A stretch of 64,000 bases of DNA from MFD04716-140 sp963703125. GTDB lineage: Bacteria; Bacteroidota; Bacteroidia; Flavobacteriales; Flavobacteriaceae. Both the position numbers and the translations under genes were made by a program. Below are positions 17,911-25,956 of this stretch, piece by piece (the stretch's first letter is position 1; each line of letters starts with the position of its first letter). The stretch is taken from assembly GCA_963703125.1 (NCBI GenBank), contig OY969790.1:2976001-3040000 (forward strand). The letters run 5' to 3'. The notes beneath the pieces were generated by a model. The model saw nothing but the letters and a program-made list of their open reading frames with translations. It had not been told where the DNA came from and did not search any database.

Positions 17911-19221
17911 ATGGATAAAATAGTTTTTTTAGCAGTAACCCTTATCGTTAATTTCCAAGGATTGCCTCAAAATAAAATAACGCCAGGAGACACATCGATC
18001 GAACGGGCTTTTTTAAAATCGGAGGTTTATAATATGGCATATTCCATTAAGCAAAATGGTACTTACTTTGAGATTGGAAACTATGAGACCAGAATCACGG
18101 TCGAAGAGAACCAATTCAATGTAAAGACCACATTGGAATTCTACAATTCGGACATCCTTTGGCAAGACCATTTTGTTTCTGATGCAAATAGCTTAAAACC
18201 AATAAGCAGTATTTCGGATAGAAAAGGTGATAGGATCATTTCAATACGTTTTGCGGACAAAATAACTGGAATTTTCCGGAACGATAAAAATGGCCTTGAA
18301 ACCCCAATATTAGTAGAAAACACTGATAATTTCTTCGACATTTCAACATACCCCTATCTATTAAAATCCCTGCCATTAAAATCAGGTTATCAAGCAAGGA
18401 TACCTGTATTCGATTTCGAGGCGGTCGATGCAAACAAAAAATTTAGCGAAGTCATCCTTAGAGAAGTAAAATCTGACTTATTCGTTTCTGATCTCACCGG
18501 CGAACATCAGGTTTGGAAATTAGATGTCTTTGAAGAAAGCACCAAGCATAATTTTCAGTATTTCATCGATAAATCAAATCGAAGGATTTGGCAAATCAAT
18601 ATTTTCTCCGTAAAAGGGGACATGATTTCTCTCAAAAACAAAGAAACCGATTTCAACCCATTCACAAATCAGTTCAATAAAAAAGAAACCCTAAAACTAG
18701 TGAACGAAGGTCATGCTATTATTGAAGGGGTGGCTTTTGCTAGGGATAATGAAAATGAAGGCGCCTTAAAAGGCCTAGCTGTTTTGAACATCAACAAAAA
18801 ACAATACGCCCCAAAAGGGACTACCGTTGTTTTAATGCCGTATACCGCATATTACAAGGAGTGGATGGGACTTAATCAAAAGCAAGAAAAAATTAAAAAT
18901 GCAACACCCATTCCACTTCAAAAGGAAGCTTTTGATTGCTTAAAATTCAGCACGGTGTACGATGATGATGGACACTTTGAATTCACGAACCTCCTTCCAG
19001 GCGACTACTTGATAAGTACTTCGTTTGGGTATAACCATACTAGCAAAAGAACAGAGGTTACGGGCACTTCGGATGTGTACTATAAAGGTAATTATGTGGG
19101 CAGTAATGTTTATACAAGCGTGTTTTCGTATTCAACGGCCGGTCAAGCAAACATCCAAAAAGTGCTAAGTATTAAAAAAGAGGATGAAAAAGTGTCTTTA
19201 AAATTAAAGAAAACACACTAA
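17911..19221 (+). CDS. Secreted protein, DUF3108-like with a regulatory-like C-terminal domain
   Basis: 436 aa with a short signal (MDKIVFLAVTLIVNFQG). Residues about 40-235 are beta-rich with YNMAYSIKQNG and a pattern similar to DUF3108 (LPLKSGYQARIPVF, WKLDVFE, FQYFIDKSNRRIWQI). Residues about 255-420 have the layout of a carboxypeptidase regulatory-like domain (GVAFARDNENEGALKGLAVLNI, FSTVYDDDGHFEFTNLLPGDYL). Probably periplasmic or cell-surface. No enzyme motif was seen. A lipoprotein gene starts 45 bases downstream. Confidence 0.65.
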   Translation: MDKIVFLAVTLIVNFQGLPQNKITPGDTSIERAFLKSEVYNMAYSIKQNGTYFEIGNYETRITVEENQFNVKTTLEFYNSDILWQDHFVSDANSLKPISSISDRKGDRIISIRFADKITGIFRNDKNGLETPILVENTDNFFDISTYPYLLKSLPLKSGYQARIPVFDFEAVDANKKFSEVILREVKSDLFVSDLTGEHQVWKLDVFEESTKHNFQYFIDKSNRRIWQINIFSVKGDMISLKNKETDFNPFTNQFNKKETLKLVNEGHAIIEGVAFARDNENEGALKGLAVLNINKKQYAPKGTTVVLMPYTAYYKEWMGLNQKQEKIKNATPIPLQKEAFDCLKFSTVYDDDGHFEFTNLLPGDYLISTSFGYNHTSKRTEVTGTSDVYYKGNYVGSNVYTSVFSYSTAGQANIQKVLSIKKEDEKVSLKLKKTH

Positions 19222-19266
19222 TCAAATCGTAGACAACTCAATTAATAAATCAAAAACTTTACGCAA

Positions 19267-19674
19267 ATGATAATTAACACTACAAACCTATTTAAATTAA
19301 TAGTTGCGGTCTTAACCATCGCGCTAAGTGCTTCCTGTGATAAAGAAACGTCATGGCCCAAACCAAATAAATTCGCAACTTTTGAAATTACCGGAACTTA
19401 TACGGGTCATATCTTCCTTGTATACAACGATAACATCTCCGGTAACAATTCTTTAACCGTGACGTCATTGCCTTGGGAGAAAACCATAGCATATCCAAAT
19501 AGTGTTGTAGGTATTGGGATCAGTGGTAATGCAGTAACTACAAACCCTGGGGTTGCGGGTCAAACGGTGAGCTTAAAAATTTATAATGGTACAACAGTCG
19601 TTAGCCAAAGTAACAAAACTGCCGATGCGAATGGGTTGTTCAATTTTGATACGCTGACCTATATATTTCCTTAG
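19267..19674 (+). CDS. Small lipoprotein of unknown function
   Basis: 135 aa. The signal ends in the lipobox ALSASC and is followed by DKETSW. The mature part is Thr/Asn/Gly-rich and beta-like (FEITGTYTGHIFLVYND, GISGNAVTTNPGVAGQ), similar in style to small surface adhesin-type domains. No family recognised. Confidence 0.75.
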   Translation: MIINTTNLFKLIVAVLTIALSASCDKETSWPKPNKFATFEITGTYTGHIFLVYNDNISGNNSLTVTSLPWEKTIAYPNSVVGIGISGNAVTTNPGVAGQTVSLKIYNGTTVVSQSNKTADANGLFNFDTLTYIFP

Positions 19675-19740
19675 CCCCTTTTGCATTTGTAACAATATCC
19701 CAACAAATCAGTCTCAATAGAATATCAAAAAGATAAAACC

Positions 19741-20391
19741 ATGATGAATTTTGGTGAAAATGTAACAGGCTATTCAATTCCTGTATTAAATGAAAGGGAA
19801 ATACGGGCGGCGGCAGGTATCATGTTTATGGCAACATTTGTTTCATTAATACTCATTTTGTTCGAAGGTAATTTTATACCAATTAAATATGTATTACTGA
19901 TTTTTTTGACCGATTTCAGTATACGGATTTTTGTAAACCCAAAATTCGCACCCATTTTAATAGTAGGCCGAATGATCGTAAGCAACCAAAACCCGGAATA
20001 TGTTGGGGCAGAGCCAAAGAAATTCGCTTGGTATATCGGTTTGGTATTGTCGGCAACGATGTTTGTTTTGATGGTTATCTTAAATTCCTTTAGCTACATC
20101 ACCGGGGTTATTTGTTTACTATGTTTGATTTTGATGTTTTTTGAAACGGCTTTTGGCATTTGTATAGGCTGTAGAATTTATAAATTCTTTAATAAACAGA
20201 AGGTACTCTACTGTCCTGGTGAAGTGTGTGACCCGAAAGCAAAGCAAGAAATTCAAAAAATTTCCAAAATCCAACTGTCTATTTTATCAATTTTTCTCCT
20301 TTTTGTACTGATGATTGCATTTCTGTTCGGCGATAAATTAAAAAAAGAACCAGCCAACCTGTTCGAAAAAATTAAAACGGAGGGGGTATAA
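19741..20391 (+). CDS. DUF4395 membrane protein
   Basis: 216 aa (starts at 19741 or 19744, two adjacent ATGs). It begins with FGENVTGYSIPVLNEREIRAAAGI, the typical DUF4395 opening, then LLIFLTDFSIRIFVNPKFAP and a conserved FFETAFGICIGCRIY with two Cys, followed by VLYCPGEVCD. Five or so membrane helices. In other bacteria DUF4395 proteins often occur with thiosulfate or sulfur-transfer proteins. No such partner is next to it here. A DUF4386 gene follows after 55 bases. Confidence 0.85.
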   Translation: MMNFGENVTGYSIPVLNEREIRAAAGIMFMATFVSLILILFEGNFIPIKYVLLIFLTDFSIRIFVNPKFAPILIVGRMIVSNQNPEYVGAEPKKFAWYIGLVLSATMFVLMVILNSFSYITGVICLLCLILMFFETAFGICIGCRIYKFFNKQKVLYCPGEVCDPKAKQEIQKISKIQLSILSIFLLFVLMIAFLFGDKLKKEPANLFEKIKTEGV

Positions 20392-20446
20392 TGATATACA
20401 ATGCTCAACTGAATAAAAAATAATACTATTTCAAACAAAGACCAAT

Positions 20447-21142
20447 ATGCCATCTAACAAAAAAATTGCACGAACCGCTGGTGGGCTGTATTTAATCGTT
20501 GTCCTTTCAGGAATTTTTAGCCTGTTGTACGTTCCCTCGGAACTTTTTGATTGGCATAGCGCTTCTACTACTTTTACGAATATCGCCAATAATGAAACCC
20601 TCTTCCGTTTGGGCATTGTTGGCGGAATTGTTTGTTACACGGCTTTCCTGTTTTTACCCTTGGTACTGTATAGGCTCCTTAAGCATATCGACAAACGCCA
20701 TGCTATGGCCATGGTAGGTTTGGCCGTTATGAGTGTCCCCATATCGTTGACAAACCTGTTGAACAAAGTAAATGTTCTGAACCTAATTGGCAACGAAGCA
20801 TACGCAGCCAATGTTCCTGAAGAACAATTGCATTCCACTATATTGTTGTATTTGGATTTTTATGAAAATGGAATCACCTTGGCCTCGGTATTTTGGGGGC
20901 TATGGTTGTTTCCTTTTGGTTACTTGGTATATAGATCAGTTTTTTTGCCCAAAGTTTTGGGTGTCCTTTTAATGGCCGGCTGTTTTGGGTATCTTATCAA
21001 CTTTTTGGGCGGGTTTCTATTCAAAGGTTATGGTGCCTTAGGTATAGCAGATTATATTTCGCTACCCGCAAGTATGGGAGAAATTGGGATTTGTTTATGG
21101 CTTTTGATTATGGGGGTAAAAGAAAGTAAAAGACCTAGCTAG
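20447..21142 (+). CDS. DUF4386 membrane protein, copy 1
   Basis: 231 aa, six predicted membrane helices. The opening KKIARTAGGLYLIVVLSGIF, the central NETLFRLGIVGGI and the FWGLWLFPFGYLVYRS stretch are the DUF4386 signature. It is highly similar along its full length to the second copy at 22687-23391, so the two arose by duplication. Function unknown. The DUF2306 gene starts 9 bases downstream. Confidence 0.88.
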   Translation: MPSNKKIARTAGGLYLIVVLSGIFSLLYVPSELFDWHSASTTFTNIANNETLFRLGIVGGIVCYTAFLFLPLVLYRLLKHIDKRHAMAMVGLAVMSVPISLTNLLNKVNVLNLIGNEAYAANVPEEQLHSTILLYLDFYENGITLASVFWGLWLFPFGYLVYRSVFLPKVLGVLLMAGCFGYLINFLGGFLFKGYGALGIADYISLPASMGEIGICLWLLIMGVKESKRPS

Positions 21143-21151
21143 AAACTCAAA

Positions 21152-21961
21152 ATGACAAAATTATTTTTATTAAACGAGAAAAAACTTTTAAACTTTGTTA
21201 TAATGTTGTGGTTCTCTGTGGCTGTATTAGGGCAATGGATTTTTGCAACGTATGTAATTTTATTTTACGGCAAAGCAACTGTAACTGGTAATTATGAAAG
21301 TTGGAACAAAGTACTTCCTCACGGATATATATTCGGGGAAACTATTGGTAATTTAATGGTTGGAAGTCATCTACTTTTAGCAGCAATTATCATAATTGGT
21401 GGTCCACTACAAATAATTCCCAAAGTTAGAGAATACGCACCAATCTTTCATCGATGGAATGGTCGCCTTTATATTTTAACAGCCTTTATCGTAAGTTTAA
21501 GCGGTCTGTATATGGTTTGGATTCGTGGTTCCATAGGTGGAATGATACAGCATATCAGTATAAGTATTAATGCCGTTTTAATTATGATTGCCGCCATTTT
21601 TACAATTAAATATGCAATGGTCCGAAAGTTTAAAAATCATCGTATTTGGGCAATTCGCTTATTTCTGGTGGTAAATGGTGTTTGGTTCTTCAGGGTTGGT
21701 TTATATTTTTGGTTATTTATAAACCAAAAACCTGTTGGCTTTGACCCAGAAACATTTGAAGGTCCGTTTTTATATTTTCTAACCTTTTCACAATATGTAA
21801 TTCCATTATCATTATTCGAGCTTTATTTAAAAGCAAAAAGCAGTTCAAACAAAAAACTTGTTCTTGCTACCTCAATCTTACTTGTAATATTCACAATAAT
21901 AATGACAATTGGAATTTTTGCTGCTTCAATGGATAATTGGTTTCCTAAAATGAGCGAGTAA
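21152..21961 (+). CDS. DUF2306 membrane protein
   Basis: 269 aa with about seven membrane helices. HRWNGRLYILTAFIVSLSGLY is the DUF2306 hallmark, together with the preceding GGPLQIIPKVRE and the NHRIWAIRLFLV motif; the conserved His/Arg residues might bind a cofactor (inference). It is more AT-rich than the DUF4386 genes on each side, suggesting that this gene and the DUF3237 remnant have a different origin. Confidence 0.85.
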   Translation: MTKLFLLNEKKLLNFVIMLWFSVAVLGQWIFATYVILFYGKATVTGNYESWNKVLPHGYIFGETIGNLMVGSHLLLAAIIIIGGPLQIIPKVREYAPIFHRWNGRLYILTAFIVSLSGLYMVWIRGSIGGMIQHISISINAVLIMIAAIFTIKYAMVRKFKNHRIWAIRLFLVVNGVWFFRVGLYFWLFINQKPVGFDPETFEGPFLYFLTFSQYVIPLSLFELYLKAKSSSNKKLVLATSILLVIFTIIMTIGIFAASMDNWFPKMSE

Positions 21962-22057
21962 CTTCAAAATAATAAAAAATAAAATTGAACCCAAAAACTA
22001 ACTTACTACTCTCCAACCTCAACAACAACTAAATTTTATTGATTTAGCTTAAATAAC

Positions 22058-22549
22058 ATGAAAAAAACTAAAATTATTTTTGGATTTGTAGCAGTACTAC
22101 TACCACTACTATTTGTAAACAACATGAAGGCGCAAATGCTGGATCATGAACTTTTGTATAAAATTGACTCACTTTAGAGCCAGGGATAGATCTTGGCCCT
22201 ACCCCGTTGGGAAAAAGGGTACTATACATGGTTAAAGGAGGAACATTCAGTGGTCCGAAAACTAAAGGGAAAAGTAAGGCCAATAGGCGGGGATTGGGGT
22301 TTACGCTTAGATTCTGTGACCACTAAATTAGATGTTAAACTGCTTCTTGAAACTGAGGATGGCCAGTTAATTTCAAATACATATACCGGAATTGTGCGTA
22401 ATTACCCCGATGGCCCAACCTATTGGAGAATAACGCCGCTTATTGAAACAAGTTCAAAAAAATATGAATGGTTAAATTATATTGTTGCTGAAGGTGTTGG
22501 AAAATTCAATGAAACGGGAGTTAGTTACGAAGTTTATGCCATAAAGTAA
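22058..22549 (+). pseudogene. DUF3237 family protein, broken by two frameshifts
   Basis: Starts with a signal peptide (MKKTKIIFGFVAVLLPLLFV) and continues MLDHELLYKIDSL, then hits TAG. The homologous sequence continues in a shifted frame (EPGIDLGPTPLGKRVLYMVK, then GGTFSGPKTKGK) and shifts again near 22270 to finish as GGDWGLRLD, LETEDGQLISN, TYWRITPLIE and KYEWLNYI. It is a close relative of the intact gene at 9555-10043. Two separate indels make a sequencing error less likely. Confidence 0.85.
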
Positions 22550-22686
22550 TCTATCAGCAAGCAACTGAAAAAAGATTATAAATGTGTCCTTCTTTTTCTC
22601 AGGAGAAAAAATTGGGAAGTTTATCCTGATTATTAATTTGTAACAAACCAAAAGTTAAGTCGTCTTACATTAATTTAATGTTTATT

Positions 22687-23391
22687 ATGAATCCACAAAA
22701 GAAAATTGCACGAACCGCAGGATTGCTGTATCTCATTGTTGTATTGACCGGAATTTTTAGTCTGTTGTATGTGCCCTCAAAGCTTTTTGATTGGGATAAC
22801 GCTTCTGCCACCTTTACAAATATCGCAGAAAACGAAACCCTCTTCCGCTTAAGCATCGTTGCCGGAATTGTTTGTTATACAGCATTTTTATTTCTGCCGC
22901 TGGTATTGTATAAGCTTCTTTGCCCTGTAAACAAAACCCATGCGGTGGCCATGGTTGCCTTGGCCGTGGTGAGTGTGCCCATATCGTTGGTAAACCTCCT
23001 CAACAAAGTAAATATTTTGACCCATATTGGCAATAAAGATTACGCAAGCACCATTCCCGTTGACCCATTGCACTCCAATGTATTATTGTATTTGGATTAT
23101 TATGAGAATGGTATCACACTGGCTTCGCTTTTTTGGGGGTTATGGCTTTTCCCTTTTGGGTATCTGGTGTATAGATCAGGTTTTTTGCCCAAGGCTTTGG
23201 GCATTCTTTTAATGGCCGGCTGCTTTGGGTACCTCATCAACATCTTGGGTGGGTTTCTTTATAAAGATTATGGTGCGTTAGGGATTGCGCGTTTTGTTCA
23301 AATACCCGCAAGCCTTGGGGAAATTGGCAGCTGTTTATGGCTGCTGATTGTTGGGGTAACCACCAATAAAAAGCCGATTGTATCAAACTAA
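22687..23391 (+). CDS. DUF4386 membrane protein, copy 2
   Basis: 234 aa from the ATG at 22687 (MNPQKKIARTAG, aligned with copy 1). An ATG three codons upstream at 22678 is possible. It has the same DUF4386 signatures as copy 1 (TFTNIAENETLFRLSIVAGI, FWGLWLFPFGYLVYRSG) and only scattered substitutions. The pair brackets the DUF2306 gene and the DUF3237 pseudogene. Confidence 0.88.
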   Translation: MNPQKKIARTAGLLYLIVVLTGIFSLLYVPSKLFDWDNASATFTNIAENETLFRLSIVAGIVCYTAFLFLPLVLYKLLCPVNKTHAVAMVALAVVSVPISLVNLLNKVNILTHIGNKDYASTIPVDPLHSNVLLYLDYYENGITLASLFWGLWLFPFGYLVYRSGFLPKALGILLMAGCFGYLINILGGFLYKDYGALGIARFVQIPASLGEIGSCLWLLIVGVTTNKKPIVSN

Positions 23392-23402
23392 AACGAATCA
23401 TT

Positions 23403-23819
23403 ATGAAACCATTAGAAAACACCCCTGTAAATATAAGGGTAACACTCTCCCTCTTATGGGCCTCGGTACTAGCCTGTTATATTTATTGTGATTATTTTCA
23501 ACTCTATGTACCAGGAAAAACCCAAGGATTATTGGACGGTGATAATTTATTGGACACTCCGACAAATCTATTTTTAGCTTCAGTATTGCTCACGATTCCT
23601 GCCCTAATGATTTCCGTTCCGTTATTTTTCAAAGCGCAAATAGCAAGATTATTGCACCTCATCCTTGGGTCCTTTTACACCTTGCTCATGTTCCTTATCG
23701 CCTTTTCCGTGATGGGCGATGCTTGGTTATACTTTTACTTGTTTATGGCCCTGGTCGAAAGTACCTTAACCGGTATCATTGTCTGGCAAGCATGGAAATG
23801 GCCAAAAATGCCCACCTAA
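23403..23819 (+). CDS. DUF6326-like membrane protein
   Basis: 138 aa, four membrane helices. NIRVTLSLLWASVLACYIYCDYFQ and LFLASVLLTIPALMISVPLF fit the DUF6326 pattern. It starts 11 bases after the DUF4386 stop, so the two are probably co-transcribed. Function unknown. Confidence 0.75.
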   Translation: MKPLENTPVNIRVTLSLLWASVLACYIYCDYFQLYVPGKTQGLLDGDNLLDTPTNLFLASVLLTIPALMISVPLFFKAQIARLLHLILGSFYTLLMFLIAFSVMGDAWLYFYLFMALVESTLTGIIVWQAWKWPKMPT

Positions 23820-23893
23820 TAAAACGAATACAACCACGATAAAGAAGGTTTGATTAGTTTTAGTAGCTTGTTGTAGGCCATTCGCTTGTCTCT

Positions 23894-24175
23894 TTGGGCA
23901 ATGACGATACAAACATCAAATATGTCTTCATAGAGCAAAAAATAATTCGTTTACCAATCACTCCTGAACAACATTCAGCAAGACGACAATTAACATTTTT
24001 CGTCTTGAGTGATAGAGGAACAGTTGAAAAAATAAGAATACAGTTTAATCCAGTTCAGCACAAACTGATTTCAGTACAAACGACACATTGCAAAGAAGAC
24101 GAAATAATTCAAATTGACAGCGTAATTAAGAATATAGAACTCATAAAGTTTGACGGCTCATTAAAAATAACATAG
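23894..24175 (+). pseudogene. Possible gene fragment of unknown family
   Basis: A 93-codon frame opens at a TTG (23894); no ATG begins it, and a stop lies ten codons upstream. The content is protein-like (YVFIEQKIIRLPITPEQHSA, FFVLSDRGTVEKIRIQF, CKEDEIIQIDSVIKNIELI), so it may be the 3' part of a gene that lost its 5' end. No family was recognised. The adjoining stretches 23820-23893 and 24176-24369 show nothing else of note. Confidence 0.35.
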
Positions 24176-24369
24176 TACAAGGTCAACAGATTTGAAGGAG
24201 GTAAGACAGCTACGCGCATCGAAAGCCCAAGCCTTCATAAACATTAACCTTATCCATTCTCGATCTCAAACCTCAAATTCTTTGAGGTCCAGATTGAAAA
24301 ATATTTCTTCTGACGATTGTACCTTGGTGCAGTTAAGAAAATCTTGGGGAAAGTGTTGAACAATAGGTT

Positions 24370-24462
24370 ATGTTCATAAAATGGGAAATAATACTTTTCA
24401 TAATTTCATTTTTAACAATAGTGTTAATCGGCTATTTCGCTTATCAGTTTTTTTGGGGTTAA
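24370..24462 (+). CDS. Possible 30-aa single-helix membrane peptide
   Basis: ATG at 24370 to TAA at 24460-24462, 30 codons: MFIKWEIILFIISFLTIVLI, then GYFAYQFFWG. Almost the whole peptide is one membrane helix with a short charged N terminus. It could be a real small membrane protein or the start of a decayed gene. No clear promoter or ribosome site was seen. Confidence 0.35.
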   Translation: MFIKWEIILFIISFLTIVLIGYFAYQFFWG

Positions 24463-24569
24463 AAAGTGAATTGAAATTTAACGCTCACTTTCGATTTGCC
24501 AGTTCAACAACCCTTTTAACCAAAACCACTACAATATCCATCAGCACCCTAACCAAACTTTTCAAAATT

Positions 24570-25202
24570 TCAATCATCATATAAAAAGCTTAAAAGGGTT
24601 TCCAAAATCAACAGGGCATGCGCCCTAATACTTGTAGCCTTGCCAAAATGTGCGGCTTCTTGGGGATTGGACAAAAATCCCAGTTCCAACAAAACCGTTG
24701 GGTAGTTCGCAGAATCTTTTATCACCTGAAAATCGGCCTGTTTTACCCCTCGATTTTTAAACCCCAATTTTTGATTGAGCCCATTTGCAAAAAGTAAAGC
24801 CAAACGTTCCGAATCATTTGTACTTTCCACACCAACATAAACCTCAATACCTTGTACTTTAGCCCTTTTGGCATGATTGCAATGGATGGAAACAAAGGCA
24901 TCGGGCTGTAGCCTTTTAGCAAGCAGGGTTCTGTGATGTAGAGCGATGAGCGTATCTCTATATCTTGTACTATATATGGCCAACGTGTCATTGTACAATT
25001 CCCTATTTAAGCGAAGGACTTCCATCGCTATCTTCCAAACCACCTCTTTTTCCTTTAGTCCATTGATACTAACAGCACCGGCATCTGCACCCCCATGTCC
25101 GGGATCTAGGATTACTATTTTTTTGTGGGTATGCTCTTGTCCGAACAAAGCCCCAAAGCTTAGTTGCGTCCAAATAAAAAGGCAAAAGATGATTTGCTTC
25201 AT
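24570..25202 (-). CDS. N-acetylmuramoyl-L-alanine amidase (Amidase_3)
   Basis: 210 aa from the ATG at 25202, which begins a signal peptide (MKQIIFCLFIWTQLSFGALF). An upstream start at 25232 is possible. Amidase_3 motifs are complete: ILDPGHGGADAGA (first His ligand), LKEKEVVWKIA (Glu ligand), VSIHCNHA (second His ligand) and VLLELGFLSNP (catalytic Glu). It cleaves the amide bond between muramic acid and the stem peptide in the periplasm. It sits at the left edge of the conjugation operon in the opposite direction, and a cell-wall opening role for the transfer apparatus is possible. Confidence 0.9.
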   Translation of the reverse strand: MKQIIFCLFIWTQLSFGALFGQEHTHKKIVILDPGHGGADAGAVSINGLKEKEVVWKIAMEVLRLNRELYNDTLAIYSTRYRDTLIALHHRTLLAKRLQPDAFVSIHCNHAKRAKVQGIEVYVGVESTNDSERLALLFANGLNQKLGFKNRGVKQADFQVIKDSANYPTVLLELGFLSNPQEAAHFGKATSIRAHALLILETLLSFLYDD

Positions 25203-25387
25203 GAATAGGAATTTTAGTTGCGTGTTGCACAATTTTCATCGTTTTGAGGAATTCGTTTAGAATCCACGAAATTTTAACGCTTTCGACTGTTAATTTTTAG
25301 CCGATTCTCTGCATTCCTTCCTTTTCATTTCAAATTCGTCAACAACAATATATCAACCGCCCTCTTCGGGTGTTAAAACGAAAAGTG

Positions 25388-25675
25388 ATGAAAAGAATAA
25401 ACAAAGTACACTGGTTGTTGCTCTTGGCTACGGCACCCACTTATGCCCAAATCGGGGGCATCGAAGATTCCGTCAACGAAATCTCGGATACCATCCGAGT
25501 GATCTTCCCCATTATTCTTGGGGTCATCTTTTTGGTGGGCTTCCTCTTTAATGCAGGCCATTTTTTCGGGGAGAACGCAGACCTCAAAAAAGGGATCACC
25601 CGCGTACTGGTCTTTGTACTGATTGCCGGTGCCGTGGTTGGCATCTTCACTTATCTCATAACTCTAGTGGTCTAA
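25388..25675 (+). CDS. traE: Conjugation protein TraE-like (VirB2-type, DUF4134)
   Basis: 95 aa from the ATG at 25388; an alternative start at 25370 adds six basic residues. Signal MKRINKVHWLLLLATAPTYA, then GGIEDSVNEISDTIR and two membrane helices (about 38-58 and 72-94). Size, topology and first position in the operon match TraE/VirB2-like pilin subunits of Bacteroidetes conjugative elements. Its TAA overlaps the ATG of traF by one base. Confidence 0.75.
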   Translation: MKRINKVHWLLLLATAPTYAQIGGIEDSVNEISDTIRVIFPIILGVIFLVGFLFNAGHFFGENADLKKGITRVLVFVLIAGAVVGIFTYLITLVV

Positions 25676-25956
25676 TGAAGGGCTATGCGGTATATCGAAA
25701 TATTCGACAGCGGGCCTTGATCTTTGGGCTTCCCGTTTCCCTGTTCGCACTTCAGATGTTGGGCGTAATCGGCTCCCTGTTGGTGATCATATTCTCCTTC
25801 AGTCTTTTATTGGTTTTAAGCGCGGCCATGCTTAATGCCACACTTTATATCATCCTCTTAAAACTGACCCATCAACCACACTTATTGCATGTGACCAAGG
25901 TTTTCCCTAAGGCTATTTCCAATAAAAAAACCACCCCTTTTTGCTATGAAGATTAA
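25675..25956 (+). CDS. traF: Conjugation protein TraF-like (VirB3-type, DUF4133)
   Basis: 93 aa. A short basic N terminus (YAVYRNIRQRALIFGLP) is followed by two membrane helices (about 17-37 and 38-62), the VirB3 arrangement. It overlaps traE by one base and traG by 11 bases, which fixes its place in the transfer operon. Confidence 0.75.
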   Translation: MKGYAVYRNIRQRALIFGLPVSLFALQMLGVIGSLLVIIFSFSLLLVLSAAMLNATLYIILLKLTHQPHLLHVTKVFPKAISNKKTTPFCYED

